From: Ampullaceana balthica
Lineage: Eukaryota; Mollusca; Gastropoda; Lymnaeidae
Length of the DNA stretch: 64,000 nucleotides
Direction of reading: 5' to 3'
NCBI GenBank assembly: GCA_944989445.1
Contig: CALYLW010000563.1
Coordinates: 198,501-262,500, forward strand
In this document: positions 24,135 to 37,054 of the stretch, piece by piece
Layout: each line of letters opens with the position of its first letter
Numbering within the stretch: the first letter of the stretch is position 1
Notes under the pieces: model-generated
Databases searched by the model: none
What the model saw: only the letters and a program-made list of their open reading frames with translations
What the model was told of the DNA's origin: nothing
Translations under genes and position numbers: made by a program

Positions 24135-26561
24135 CGTGTTGTTAGTGTCAAAGCAGGGGTGTTTTTATTAGAAACAACCTCTTTCATCTTTGTGCAGTCC
24201 ATCCTTATTTTCGGAAGAAGAGTTTTGTTTTCCTGTTTCCTTATATGATTCATTCAAAGAACCAAAACCTTTAATTGTTAGCGATTTCTGTTTCATTTTC
24301 CTCTGCAAGCCTAAGTTTAACCTCCATTAATATAGACATTGGAGCCACATTTTCACGGGTACCCGGGCTAAAATTTACTACCTGGTTAATCGCACGGCAA
24401 CAGGTACTCGGTTTCCCGTGTACTAGTTGACAGGCCTATTAGTATGTTGAGGTACTACATTAATTTTATTTTAGAGAAAGATAACACAGCAAAATATTTA
24501 TAAGATACATATACCCGAAAATAATGTAAATACTGTTTACCGTGTTAATAGCATTTTGTGATGTCTTAATGTATTTTACACTTTCTTTTATTAATGTTTT
24601 GTTTTATGCACATCTTACCATGGCATACAATCGGCCTCAAAGCTATACACACTTGAGTGAATTTCAAGCATACAAAATTACTTATGATTAGAATTAAATT
24701 AAACATAAATTTAAATTTAAAAAAAAATTTGAATGTTACATGTATCTGAACATTTATTATATCAATTCAATACAATATTTTTAGGAAATTTTTGTTTATA
24801 AAGTGTTATGTTAACTTTACAGGAAACTGAAGCATTGCCAAACAATTAATAAAATTAGCTTAAAATATTACACCCTTGAATTAAGTTGAATTATATTGTA
24901 ATTGTCTACAAGTGGACTATAGTTAGAGTTAAAACCGTTGGAATTTTAAGTGTGAGCGATAGCAGCCTTATATCACAGTTATGTGAATTTGTGGATAAAC
25001 CATCCTTTAGTGATAAAACTACGACTTATATGAACTAAGGATGATAAAAATAATATTTTAGTTATGTTTGTTAATAAATTGCTGAATTAATTTATTAAAA
25101 TTTCTTTTTGAAATTCAATTCAGTCATATTGTTTACAAGTCTATTGTTTTTTCATAAATGAAATTCATTTTCTGTCCACTCCCATCCTTGGCAACAACAT
25201 TGAGAAGTTTCTAAAGCAATGAGACATAACTAGTCACAGTGTGCTTGTAAAGCACTAGCCTCATCCTGCTCATAGATTCTAAACAAGGGCTCTTTTCCTG
25301 TTATTTTACATGGCTTATTCTACTCTGCTTGCAACTGTGTTGTGTGATAATAATTATCTAAGAAAGCATCATTACAAGTTACATTTTAATTTTATACTGT
25401 AAATGGAACATTAAAGAAGGCCCTTGTTAGACTCAATTTTGTTTCTTTTAATTCATATTGTTTTTTAAAGGTTTTACTGTTTCTTGTGTAAACAAATTAC
25501 AATCAATCTATAAACAATGTTTATTTTTAACTATATTTATTAATAATTAATTACATGTAATGCTTTTTGTGATAAATAGTATCCAATCATTTGATGATAA
25601 GCAATATTTATGACACAAGGAAGGAAAATAAAGCAGGAACATAATTATTGTAAGTCATAAATATTAGAATGACAATATGATTAGGCCTATTTGGTATCAT
25701 GCCAGAATTTTCTGTTTAAAACCTTGTTGTGCAATGTAAGCATTCCATACATTCACAGTTTCAATAGAATCAAAAAATCACATACCACAGAGGAATACAA
25801 TTTTATTATTGATTTAAAACATTCACCATACACATATGAACTAATATTTATCAGTAATGCATTTAACAATTTATAGATTTAAAAAATAACCTTACTTGAG
25901 TTAGAGAAAATGTCATCGCATAACTGTTTATATCAGTTTTATTTTAAAAGTGTTTATTTTGAATAAATACATACAAAGCTTCATGTATTTGATAATCTAA
26001 CACATGCTTTAAAATTGAGTTATTCTTAATTCTCTAAACAAACTATAATTTCGCTATTTGCTTTCAGTGTATCAATGTAATTTTAGTAATTTTACATCAG
26101 ATAAGATTCTTTCATTGATCCAAATAATAGAAAAAATGTTTTTTATGTCATAGTAAGTATTCATTGTCTGCACATAGATAGTATATTAAACGGACATTTT
26201 AAAGTTAGAACAAACACAAAGTATTTATTAGTCTACCGCCATAGTCAGCTTTTACAAAATCTGAACTTACCCTAAAACTTGGCCCCTCTTTGACAGTACA
26301 CTTCTTTTTTTTTGTTTTTTAGGCTTTATCTCTTCTTTCCACCATTCCGCCACTCAATAGTTTGATAACACCCACTTTGGCAGCTACCAATTTAATGTGG
26401 CATTAGAAAGCATTTCATTAAATGTATATGACTTGTAAAATCCTATTCTCCAAGCTTCACCCATTTCTTTTAGCCAAGTAACATCTATCATTACTTTGTT
26501 TCACTAAAATATGTTATAAACAGAGATTTAGATTACCAATATTCAAACTTTTCTTCCTCAG
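24135..26561. other. AT-rich non-coding sequence upstream of the p85-like coding exons
   Basis: I see no coding sequence, array or transposon end with support. It may contain the 5' UTR exon(s) and promoter of the p85-like gene. Confidence 0.5.
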
Positions 26562-26598
26562 ATCACCTGCATATTCATGACAGGTGTTTTCATCAGCA

Positions 26599-26751
26599 AT
26601 GTCAGACGGGGAAGTGTTACACTTCGAGTGCATCAATCGTTACAACCCCCTTGACTATGGACATGGCCGCGAGCACATCCCAATAGATCCTGGAGACAGT
26701 CTGGAAGTTGATGTCTCGACTTTAAGCTCTGGCCCTTCAGAGAAGCCACAG
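26599..26751 (+). CDS. PI3-kinase regulatory subunit (p85)-like, coding exon 1 (SH3, first half)
   Basis: ATG at 26599 opens 51 codons: MSDGEVLHFECINRYN, PLDYG, then HIPIDPGDSLEVD and a Ser/Pro-rich loop ending EKPQ. The pattern of an ALYDY-like strand, an acidic RT loop and the L.GD.L.V strand is SH3, and the long insert before the next exon matches the long n-Src loop of p85. The exon probably starts at 26562 after TTTTCTTCCTCAG (AG 26560-26561); a nearer AG lies at 26595-26596. An out-of-frame upstream ATG sits at 26576. The donor is CCACAG|GTATGT at 26752, phase 0. p85 subunits bind and stabilise the p110 catalytic subunit and recruit it to phosphotyrosine receptors. Confidence 0.85.
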
Positions 26752-27027
26752 GTATGTTCGGAGAAGCTTTAATATGAATTATGATCTCGCTTTAGAGACA
26801 GAAAATGGCGTTTATTCTACCTTATTAGCTCTTAACTTTTTTGACCTTTTATCCCCTGTGGTAAACTAATCCAACAATGTGCAATTTTTAATAATTTCTG
26901 AAAATATAAAATTATATTCATATGTACTAACAAGCCATGGAAGTTCTGTGTCATGTTTTGATGCAGCACTGATGAATGAGGACCAAGTTTTGTGTCATGT
27001 TTTAAATCTTGTACTTGACTATTTCAG

Positions 27028-27133
27028 GGTTGGCTTCTTGGCAGGAACATAACCAAAGGTTTACGAGGGAGGTTCCCTGGAGTTCCCTATATCCAATTTG
27101 TGCGATGTGATTTTAATGACAGTGGCTATGAAG
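27028..27133 (+). CDS. PI3-kinase regulatory subunit (p85)-like, coding exon 2 (SH3, second half)
   Basis: The exon encodes GWLLGRNITKG, RGRFPGVPYIQFV and RCDFNDSGYE. GW.(N/L)G.N followed by G.RG.FPG..V is the conserved second half of the p85 SH3 domain; the Trp and the FPG proline contribute to the ligand groove in SH3 domains. The acceptor is GACTATTTCAG|GGTTGG (AG 27026-27027) and the donor is ATGAAG|GTACAC at 27134, leaving phase 1. A second possible donor (CCACC|GTATGT) follows 14 nt later, but the first gives the phase that exon 3 needs. The intron after it is about 21 kb and consists largely of repeats. Confidence 0.87.
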
Positions 27134-28183
27134 GTACACCCCACCGTATGTACTTATCTTTTTGTCCTTAGTGCAATCGCTTGTCTATTTTTTCCCCATT
27201 GTTTCTTTCTGTAATGCTCTTTTAAAGTTGAATTTTAAAAAAATATTTTTTTATTGCCCTTTGTTGAAATAGTTGCACTTTTTAATGACCTGCAGCTATC
27301 AAATTTTTATTGTTCAAAAATTGTTTTTATGCAATTTTGAAGGATATTTTATATGAACTCTTCATCGGTCCAACTCTTTTTATGTTACAGCAGGGTCCAT
27401 TTGCATATGGAAAAGATTAAACATTTATTCCCCTTAGCCTGCTAAACTATGTAATCTCCTACTACTGTATGTTGCTCATAAGCCTTGGTATTCAAAGGTT
27501 TAGTAAAATTAAGGAAATATGTATTTTTTGTATGCCACTACAACACTAATCAGCTACTCAACATATGCTAATAAAAATAAAAAATTGCGAGAAATTTCAC
27601 AGACACAAAAAAACAGCCAAAACTTATGTTAAATAATAATAATATAACTCTTTGATTCGGTGACAAATGATTTGAATAAGAAATATATGGTTATTCCCCT
27701 TTATAAGCTACATGTTTTTCTTTTTTTGTTATTTTTTTTTAACTTCTTTTTTTTTATTACAGTTTACTATTCACTGTATGGTAATGTGGGTGGATAAAGA
27801 ATACTTGTCAAATATATTTACATATATATATTTATTAAAAATGAAATAATTTTTTTAATAGAAAAAGTAATCATTAATTAAATTATCTTATAACACTAGA
27901 CTTCCCAACAGACATGAGTAGATTTTGTATAAGCAAAGGAACAAGTCCATTGTAATACAAAATTAGAAAGATGGGACATTTAAAACACCTTAATTCAATG
28001 CCAATACATTTAAGAGGAGCGAGTTGATCCCTTTTCTTTACTAAGGGACTAGCGTATGGTATTTGTGTGTGCAAACCTTTACATTGATAATTATAAGCCA
28101 AACGGCTGAGCATTTTAATGTTAAATCATTTTTAATGTAGCACAAATGTAAAGATAAGGAAAATTTTAACAGTACTTTTCAGT
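27134..28183. other. AT-rich intron sequence
   Basis: First part of the 21-kb intron between coding exons 2 and 3. Poly-T rich; I see nothing further in it. Confidence 0.6.
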
Positions 28184-28335
28184 CCACCTTAGCACTAAAC
28201 ACCTTAAGTATCATAATGTCCACTTAGCACTAAACACCTTAAGTATCATAATGTCCACTTAGCACTAAACACCTTAAGTATCATAATGTCCACTTAGCAC
28301 TAAACACCTTAAGTATCATAATGTCCACTTAGCCA
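28184..28335. repeat. 35-bp minisatellite (~4 units)
   Basis: Unit contains TAGCACTAAACACCTTAAG. Starts at 28184, 28219, 28254, 28289 and a partial unit at 28324. Confidence 0.93.
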
Positions 28336-28389
28336 CTTATATGGTTAAATATTCCATGCTTAATTTTAGCCTCAATTACAAATCTTAAA

Positions 28390-29392
28390 TAACCAACTCT
28401 CCACTGTAGCCACAGCCATACATGTTAAATGTCCCAATTTCAACTTCAGCCACAGCCAAACAGGTTAAATGTCCAACTTTCAACTGTAGCCACAGCCAAA
28501 CACGTTAAATGTCCAACTTTCAACTTCAGCCACAGCCAAACACGTTAAATGTCCAACTTTCAACTGGAGCCACAGCCAAACATATTAAATGTCCCACTTT
28601 CAACTTCAGCCACAGCCAAACACATTAAATGTCCAACTTTCAACTTCAGCCACAGCAAAACACATTAAATATCCAACTTTCAACTTCAGCCATAGCCAAA
28701 CAGGTTAAATGTCCAACTTTCAACTGGAGCCACAGCCAAACACGCTAAATGTCCAACTTTCAACTGTAGCCACAGCCAAACACATTAAATGTCCAACTTT
28801 CAACTTCAGCCACAGCCAAACAGGTTAAATGTCCAACTTTCAACTGGAGCCACAGCCAAACACGTTAAATGTCCAACTTTCAACTGTAGCCACAGCCAAA
28901 CACGTTAAATGTCCAACTTTCAACTGTAGCCACAGCCAAACAGGTTAAATGTCCAACTTTCAACTGGAGCCACAGCCAAACACGTTAAATGTCCAACTTT
29001 CAACTGTAGCCACAGCCAAACACGTTAAATGTCCAACTTTCAACTGTAGCCACAGCCAAACACGTTAAATGTCCAACTTTCAACTGTAGCCACAGCCAAA
29101 CAGGTTAAATGTCCAACTTTCAACTGGAGCCACAGCCAAGCACGTTAAATGTCCAACTTTCAACTGTAGCCACAGCCAAACACGTTAAATGTCCAACTTT
29201 CAACTGGAGCCACAGCCAAACACGTTAAATGTCCAACTTTCAACTGTAGCCACAGCCAAACACTTTAAATGTCCAACTTTCAACTGTAGCCACAGCCAAA
29301 CACGTTAAATGTCCAACTTTCAACTGTAGCCACAGCCAAACACGTTAAATGTCCAACTTTCAACTGTAGCCACAGCCAAACACGTTAAATGG
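28390..29392. repeat. 40-bp minisatellite (~25 units)
   Basis: Unit contains GTTAAATGTCCAACTTTCAA and AGCCACAGCCAAACA. Variants alternate between ACTGTAG, ACTGGAG and ACTTCAG; the left units are more diverged, so the right side appears more recently homogenised. Confidence 0.95.
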
Positions 29393-31104
29393 TAGGACAT
29401 ACGCTGTTAGTTGTTAACCTTTTTAAAGTTTCCTATCAGACACGCCCTCCCCCTTCCCTCTTTTAAAAATTTAAAAAATCGTAAAGCCATAAAAGAAAGA
29501 GCATAAAAAAAGCCGGGACTATATTTTTTAGTTTGAAATATTCTAAACTTCGCCATTATTATTATATTGAGATGCCAACGTATACATGATTTGGGACCTG
29601 CGTCCGTTGGTGGGAATAAAGTTTTCTCTCGACACAAAATTCCTGCTGTCTACCAGCATGTCTATCTATGGTCCATGGCCTTCAACACGACACTGACGCC
29701 TATGGAGTTGCGACACTGACGCCTATGGAGTTAGGTTGACCTCATGCTTACCTGCCCTGACCCTGATATCACCCGGTATAGTCCAGTTAGGACGTCACCC
29801 CAGTGTTACAAGCCCAGCTATCAGTAACCTACTGAGAACGTGACACGGCACATGTTGGGCCTCCCTATCAAATGACCTGCTGTTTAAACCTACCTACTGC
29901 GGTCAGCTAGAACCAGGTCATTAACAAGCGTATCTCCTACTCCTGGCCCAGTCACTTCAGAGTATAGTGGATACGTAATCCACATGGCATGGCATAGCAA
30001 TGGTATGTCTGCGGAGCTCTTCTATGGATACACTAGTGCGTGTTATTGTCCAGTATTAGTATTAGAACTGCTTCAAACTTTGTTTAACATAATAAATTAG
30101 CGCCCATTACTTCATTAGTATCTAAAATAACTGAACTGCATCCATCTTTGTCTGACATAGTAAATCCTCGTCCGTTATTATCTGACATAATAGAGCTGCA
30201 TCCATCTTTATCTAACTTAATATAAATATAGAACCGTGTTTAGGTATTTCATGTCTACTTAACCATGTTCCGCTATATCATATAAATAAACTATTGAAAA
30301 GAACGTTCTAAATTATCGCATACATTTGAAAAATGTGCTATCTCTCAACCAAAAAGGGAGAGGCTAAGAAAGATAAGTCTTCACATAGAGATGGTAGTTA
30401 AGAACCTAATTTTTATTATCATTATATATTTGTTTTAAAGATTCACAAGTTTGTAAATTCTCTCCTACCTCTACACTACAAATGATATTTCTTTGTTTTC
30501 CCTTGACTCCCTTGGTTTTTCTTTATCACTTAGTCTTTCTATAACTATAGATGTAATCCCTGACCGTAACCCACTTTGAGAAGTATGTCCCAGAGTGGTG
30601 TCGTTAAGAGTGTTGTTGAACGTCAAGTTTTGTTACCCATTGACCCAGTGGTATTTCCATGGTTTAATGTTTACCTCTGTAAGTAAACATCAATCAATCC
30701 CCAACCATTGCTGTATGATACTTTCATGTTGGCTAATTTAACACATTTTTCACAATTCTTTCACGTGCAGTTATTACGTTTTGCTGAAGTTTGTGTATTT
30801 TTCTTTCTGGAAGGTAACATTTCTTTTGGTTCAACTGTTATCTAACAATTATACCAAATCCCTGGGATAAAGTACTCAACGGTTTTTGCTAATTGGTTTT
30901 TACAATGTTTCGCTGGCCGCTACAGGAAATAAAACAAAATTGAATACATCTTTAGATTTGTTTACGTTGCAGATTCATAGAGTCAGCTGTCATTAAAATT
31001 GTAAGCTAAGATTACTAAGAATTTTTCTGTGTGTTCAAAGAACATTTTAAAAATAATATGACGTCATTGTTTTGTCGTTGCCTGTGTAATTTCTGTGGAA
31101 CAAG
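29393..31104. other. intron sequence with small duplications
   Basis: Contains a 23-bp duplication at 29688-29733 (CGACACTGACGCCTATGGAG twice) and a degenerate repeat of about 57 bp at 30050-30235 (CTGCATCCATCTTTGTCTGA-like motifs). Otherwise I see nothing. Confidence 0.6.
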
Positions 31105-31384
31105 TGTTTCTATTGAGTCTATCAAATACCCATGTGTTTTATTGAGTCTATCAAATACCCATGTGTTTCTATTGAGACTATCAAATACCCATGTGTTTCT
31201 ATTGAGTCTATCAAATACCCATGTGTTTCTATTGAGTCTATCAAATACCCATGTGTTTCTATTGAGTCTATCAAATACACATGTGTTTTATTGAGTCTAT
31301 CAAATACCCATGTGTTTCTATTGAGTCTATCAAATACCCATGTGTTTTATTGAGTCTATCAAATACCCATGTGTTTTATTGAGT
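31105..31384. repeat. 30-bp minisatellite (~9 units)
   Basis: Unit contains TATTGAGTCTATCAAATACC and CATGTGTTT. One-base length variants occur in some units. Confidence 0.93.
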
Positions 31385-32211
31385 GGTGTAAGGGAGGGTG
31401 GAGACAGATAACGAGTTTTCATAATGTCATGTTGTCCTGAAAATATAGTGAGGCATCTTTTAATTCCCTCCATTCTGTTGATGTTCTGGGTAAAAGGACC
31501 CCACTGTATGTTCAATTTAACATCGACCTGACTAAGGCTTTAAAGGCTCTACATGGCACACTTGTCAATGATTTTACTTATTAATATGTAACTCTTGCAG
31601 GCGTTCTCTCAATACAAAACCTTGTACACAATCCTCTGAAGAACTTGTTTCAATAAAACAACTTTAATATTTATACTTTGTACAAAGAAATATAATTTGA
31701 GGTTATACAACGTGGAATCCTGAGGCACACAGACATTCCGTCCTTCCACCACGGACCTTCTCTGACAACTGATCCCCCAACCTTCTTAGCCAATGGGAAC
31801 GACTCTTTCTTCCCGCGCTTTCACTAACGTGACCTCTCCGTCATACAGCACGCGATACACTCGTGATTCATACGTGACATTCACCCCCATCCTTCAAGAA
31901 AAAATGTTTATGAAATACAACATTTTTGGTCTTAATAAAATCAAATTAATATATATCTATATTCAAATTTCAAATATTGTTCATCAATGAACATTCATAG
32001 CCTTACACACAACATCTAAACATAAAATCAAGAGGAAAAAAATCTGTAGGACTTCAGCAGTCTACCTGTACTGAAAAAATGAAACTGAAATTTTAAACAC
32101 ATCTCTAATTTTGTGTAATTAAAATACTTTTAACAATCAATATTATTAAAATTAAATAATAAACCAGTGGAATTCAAACACTGTTCCTTGTCTATTGTTC
32201 AGCGAATAAAA

Positions 32212-32354
32212 ATATTAATATATTACAGTCTCTGGTTGTATCATTTAGGAATTCACAGACTAATATTAATACAGTCTCTGGTTTTATCATTGAGGAATTC
32301 ACAGACTAATATTAATACAGTCTCTGGTTTTATCACTTAAGAATTCACAGAATG
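32212..32354. repeat. 52-bp tandem repeat (3 units)
   Basis: Unit contains TACAGTCTCTGGTTTTATCA and GAATTCACAGA. Lies inside the LTR element between gag and the 3' LTR. Confidence 0.9.
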
Positions 32355-32937
32355 TCTTTATTTATTGTCATTCTACTTAATATGTCTGCAACCACATTGT
32401 CCTTTCCCTTCACAGGTTTAGTGTCAAATTTGTAGTCGGCTAATAGCATAGCCTAGTTCAAAGATAGTCATTCCTCAGCTGACGAGTATGAATTCAAACA
32501 GATGGGCTTTGAATGTTTCTTCAGACTGTTAAATGTTCAATAATTCACCAACCACGACCACGATTATGTCCATTCACAATATCAATTCCAGCATCTTGAA
32601 TAAGTTACTTAGCTTTTGAGATGTCATTTTTGCTTCCAGATAATTCAATAGAATTTCGACCAGATGAGTCACTGTCAGTAGAAAGCTTTATCTGAAAATC
32701 ATTGTTTTTATCTATATCTTTCATTCTGTTTAATACACAACCAATTGTTCTTCCTACTTCAGATGATTCCACACGAATGGTTTCAGATTCACTAGTACCA
32801 TCTTTGTCTCTGCTACTATGGTCTTCATCCCTTTTATCATATACGTGATTGTCAATAGTGGCTACAGTGTCACTAGTACTTATTTCTTCTCGATTCAACT
32901 TAATTTTATCATCCATGTCTGGTTTTTCATTCTTTCT

Positions 32938-33125
32938 CCATGGTTGATCAAAATTTCTTATTCTGGAATCAAAACTATATCTGCCTCTCCATGATCTTCT
33001 GCTTTTGATTATAATCTCTATTTATGGAATTATGATTATATCTGTCTCTCCATGATTGTCTACTTTGATCATAATCTCTATGTCTGGAATTATGATTATA
33101 TTTTTCTCTCCATGCTTGTCTACCT
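32938..33125. repeat. 60-bp tandem repeat in the gag region (3 units)
   Basis: Diverged units containing CTCTCCATGATTGTCTAC and GGAATTATGATTATAT. On the minus strand they encode an Arg/Asn/Tyr-rich repeat. Confidence 0.8.
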
Positions 33126-33190
33126 TTGTTTTCAATGTGATCTTGTCCTGATCTTTCTTCTGTTTTCTTTCTTATAGGGCTGCCCTAAGT

Positions 33191-34205
33191 TTACACCCTA
33201 TTTGGTTGTCCTTTATTGCGGTAACACTGCTTTGCCATATGTCCTGGCTTGTTACAGTACCAGTAAATAGTTTGTCTGTTGCCTTGGTTTGGCAGACTCT
33301 GGTTTCTCATACCGTGTCTTTTTTCTTGACTTAATTTGTATTGCTGCAAAGATATCTTGTCTCTTATCCATTTCCACATTTGGATGAGAGTCTTTGAATG
33401 TTCGTAATGCATTTGTTAGCTCTGCTTGAGTACGAACGTTTTTATCAGTTAAATTTGTGAATAGAGTTGGTGTTGCATTTTCTAAAAAACTTTTTAATTA
33501 ACACCATGTCTAGTATGGCCTTTGGATTGCTCGTATCTATTGCTGTAAGTTCCAGCCATTTTGTTAATTTAACTTGTGCTTCATGCACTATGATCTGTGG
33601 ATCTTTGTCCATCTTGATTCTCATTTCATGAAATTCTTTTCTATAATCATTTTCTGACTTTCAGAAATATAATAGAAGTGCCCTTTTGACATTTTTATAT
33701 ATGCTTTTGTCTTCTTTTGCTATACTGTTGTAAGCTTCAAATGCTTCTCCAGTTAGTTGAGTCATCAATTGTGCTGGCCAATCTTCTTCATCATAACCTT
33801 TCATGACCATAATGGATTCAAAATAATCCAGATAAACATCCTATCATATTTTCTAACTTTGATAGTGTCCTTCGGTGCTGACTTTCTATTTGTGTCATTA
33901 CCAGGATTGTGGCCTCTACTCTCTAAATCAATTTGTAGTTTTAACTTGTCAATTTGAATTTGTTCAAGTTCTCTTCTTGCAGCTCTTTCTTCTCTTTCAA
34001 TGATTTGTCTTTGCCTCTCTTTTTCATCAGCTTCTTTTTGCTTTTGCTTCTCTTTTTCTTCGGCAGTTCTTTGATTTTCTTTTTCTTCAGCTTTTCTTAG
34101 CTTTTCTTCAGCAATTTTGACTTTTTCTTCAATAAAGTCTTTCATTTCTTTTCCACTTAGTCCGATCTCTTTAGCTATGGCAGTGAATTCTTTGTAGTAA
34201 TCCAT
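33191..34205 (-). pseudogene. degenerate gag of a Ty3/Gypsy-like element
   Basis: From 34205 on the minus strand the product begins MDYYKEFTAIAKEIGLSG, followed by a highly charged Lys/Glu coiled coil (about residues 25-100) and a KSAPKDTIKVRKYD segment, as in molluscan Ty3/Gypsy gag proteins. The frame then breaks, and capsid-like pieces continue in other frames. At 33191-33412 a zinc knuckle reads WYCNKPGHMAKQC; its first cysteine position is Tyr, so the CCHC knuckle is damaged. A further acidic ORF (32605-32916) follows inside the element and is not recognised. A 60-bp coding repeat (about three units, 32938-33125) lies between. Confidence 0.75.
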
Positions 34206-35179
34206 GTTTTGTTATATGGAACAATATGAGTCAAGCAATTCGGTAAGGAATGTATGTATTTATTTATTAATGTAAAAATCTTCCAAATGAAAAAATCTTG
34301 ATTTCAAAATGTTAAGACAACAAAGCATCCTCACACGGGATCTTCAGTATACTTTATATATACGCTCCCTCAGATTGACAAAACACATCTGATGGTCCAA
34401 AGTTTTTACTATGAAATAAGTCACTTAGTTAAATTTTCAATTTTCGAGTAGTTTTTAGACAATTTAGTTCACTCCGTTAATCCAAAACTGCAATTATCAA
34501 ACTCTTCACACAATGAATGGATAAAAATTCCGTTCCTTTATTTATAATTCACACTGACACAGTTGTTAATAGTCCATAGCTTTTTCTAGTTCAAGGTTAT
34601 GTTTACAAATATTTCCTGGAATCAACTAACATCAGTGAGCTTGTTGACCCATATACGTTCACCATGTGTTACCATACACTAGGCTTGTCAACTGCGTGAC
34701 CCAGATTCCGGCACTGTGTATATTTAGAACCAACGTGCTTGCTCACGTGTATACGTTCACTCTGTGTCACCTGTCGACTGTGAGGTTAGAACCAACTTGT
34801 CTTATCCAGTTCTACACAGCGCACGCAGTGGTCACGTGCGTCCAAGCCGCCATCTTGAAATATAATCAAATATTTCATTGAACCACAAAAGTTTATTCAC
34901 AGCTTCTTACGAACTTGAATATTCACCAATAGTAATGGCTCACATTATTTCTTCTTTTAATGAATACTTTCCTTTTTGAAATACATAATACTTGTAACTT
35001 CCACGAAACCTCCTTCAAATCAAAATCCGGAACTTCTCTGACAACTGATCACCCAACCTTCTTAGCCAATGGGAACGACTCTTTCTTCCCGCGCTTTCAC
35101 TCACGTGACCTCTCCGTCATACAGCACGCGATACACTCGTGATTCATACGGGACAACACTGTAGTTTTCCATCCTACAA

Positions 35180-36063
35180 TGTTGCCTTAGAAACTCTAGG
35201 GTCTTCTCTGCCCGGCATCACACAGTGTCAATGTGCTAGAAACTCTAGGGTCTTGTCTGCCCGGCATCACACAGTGTCAATGTGCTAGAAACTCAAGGGT
35301 CTTGTCTGCCCGGCATTACACATTGTCAATGTGCTCTTTCCATCAAACCTCTCTGTGACTAATGACACCAATCCTATCACAATGAAATTTCTAAGCACAT
35401 AGTTATTGGGGGAGTGAGTCTTTTTCTGGACATTGACAAGGTCTGGCAGGATGTAATTCCATGGCCTAACTCTTCTCTCACACATCTAGCCGTCGTGGTG
35501 TAATTGGTCCTGTTGGCGATCTTCCTGTACATGGCCGTGTCGTCGGTTAAGAGTTATGTCAGCCTTTCGGACAGGTCATTGGTACATGCTAGCAGTAATT
35601 AGAACATCCTGCTTGCACAGCACCACCCCACCCCTCATTTCCCCCTTTTTTCTCAGACTAAAAACTCGGGCATCTTGGTCTCTCGGGATCTTTGGTCTCC
35701 AAGGGCATTCTGACATATTGTGACTTGACCAATTTTGTCTTACTGTTCTTACCTTAACGTGCTCCGACAGCTGGCAGACCACACGGGTGAGGGATATCGG
35801 ACTATAGTTGATGAGTTCTTTCCTGTTGATTGACGTGGCACGTGCTTGTTTACAGTTGGTTGGAACATCGTCCTTACTCGGTGTTGACTGGACGAGAATG
35901 GTCTTGTTTTGTTGGAACATCGTCCTTACTCGGTGTTGACTGGACGAGAATGGTCTTGTTTTGTTGGAACATCGTCTTTACTGGGTCTTGACTGGACGAG
36001 AATGGTCTTGTTTTGTTGGAACATCGTCTTTACTCGCAGTTGACTGGACGAGAATTGTCTTCT
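35180..36063 (-). pseudogene. LINE reverse-transcriptase fragments with internal duplications
   Basis: On the minus strand 35576-35920 includes NYSPISLTRVVCQLSEHV, the RT fingers motif (NYRPISLTS..CK..E), so this is part of a LINE ORF2. Later frames down to 35285 are broken. Two coding segments are tandemly repeated: about 52 bp x4 at 35860-36063 (GAACATCGT, ACTGGACGAGAATGGTCTTG) and about 49 bp x3 at 35185-35335 (TAGAAACTCTAGGGTCTTG). It adjoins the LTR element and may belong to the same LINE family as the 3' tails elsewhere. Confidence 0.6.
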
Positions 36064-36328
36064 TTTGTGTTCTTAGTCTTTAAAAAATTCTCTTGGGGGG
36101 GGGGCAGTATTGCTGTCTATTACAGGTGAAAGGTGGAGATTCCCCATGTTCTTCTTACTTATGGAACAGCAACAGTCGAATGAAACTGCTCTAGTTAGCC
36201 TGAACGTTGTCATCTGTGACACGCGTCGCCTAAAATTTGCATCATTTGTCTAATGCCTGTTGACACTTAAGTAGCTTGTTAAAAGGCTGCCGTTGACATA
36301 CTTTTCCTGGTTCGCCACAGAGACATGG

Positions 36329-36929
36329 ATACCGACATGGCATGGTCCACTAAACACGACCAACTCACTGTAATACCGACTTGGCGTGGTCCACTAAACA
36401 CGTCCAGCTCACTGTAATACCGACTTGGCGTGGTCCATTAAACACGTCCAACTCACTGTAATACCGACTTGGCGTGGTCCACTAAACACGTCCAACTCAC
36501 TGTAATACCGACTTGGCGTGGTCCATTAAACACGTCCAACTCACTGTAATACCGACTTGGCGTGGTCCACTAAACACGACCAACTCACTGTAATACCGAC
36601 TTGGCGTGGTCCACTAAACACGTCCAACTCACTGTAATACCGACTTGGCGTGGTCCACTAAACACGTCCAACTCACTGTAATACCGACTTGGCGTGGTCC
36701 ACTAAACACGTCCAACTCACTGTAATACCGACTTGGCGTGGTCCACTAAACACGTCCAACTCACTGTAATACCGACTTGGCGTGGTCCACTAAACACGTC
36801 CAACTCACTGTAATACCGACTTGGCGTGGTCCACTAAACACGACCAACTCACTGTAATACCGACTTGGCGTGGTCCACTAAACACGTCCAACTCACTGTA
36901 ATACCGACTTGGCGTGGTCCACTAAACAC
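36329..36929. repeat. 44-bp minisatellite (~13.6 units)
   Basis: Unit contains ACCGACTTGGCGTGGTCCAC and GTCCAACTCACTGTAAT. The first unit is the most diverged. Confidence 0.95.
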
Positions 36930-37054
36930 TGCCGTCCCCCTTGTACAACATATAACCCTAGTGCACCACATGGCTTACGTCAATAGAAGTAGAAGGACCT
37001 AACCCTAACTCAAGTGATCGAGTGCAGGAGCCTGTGGCCGGGGCTAACATATTC

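Larger units (their letters stand above)
31753..35155 (-). mobile_element. gag-only LTR retrotransposon (LTR cores 31753-31879 and 35027-35155)
   Basis: Two direct repeats of about 128 bp are almost identical and, on the minus strand, start TGTCACGTATGAATC (3' LTR, at 31879) and TGTCCCGTATGAATC (5' LTR, at 35155). Immediately upstream of the 3' LTR on that strand is a purine run (AAGGATGGGGGTGAA), a good polypurine tract. Between them lies a broken gag reading frame. No protease, reverse transcriptase or integrase is visible. The LTRs cease to match beyond the core, so the far LTR ends and the full extent are unresolved. Confidence 0.75.
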
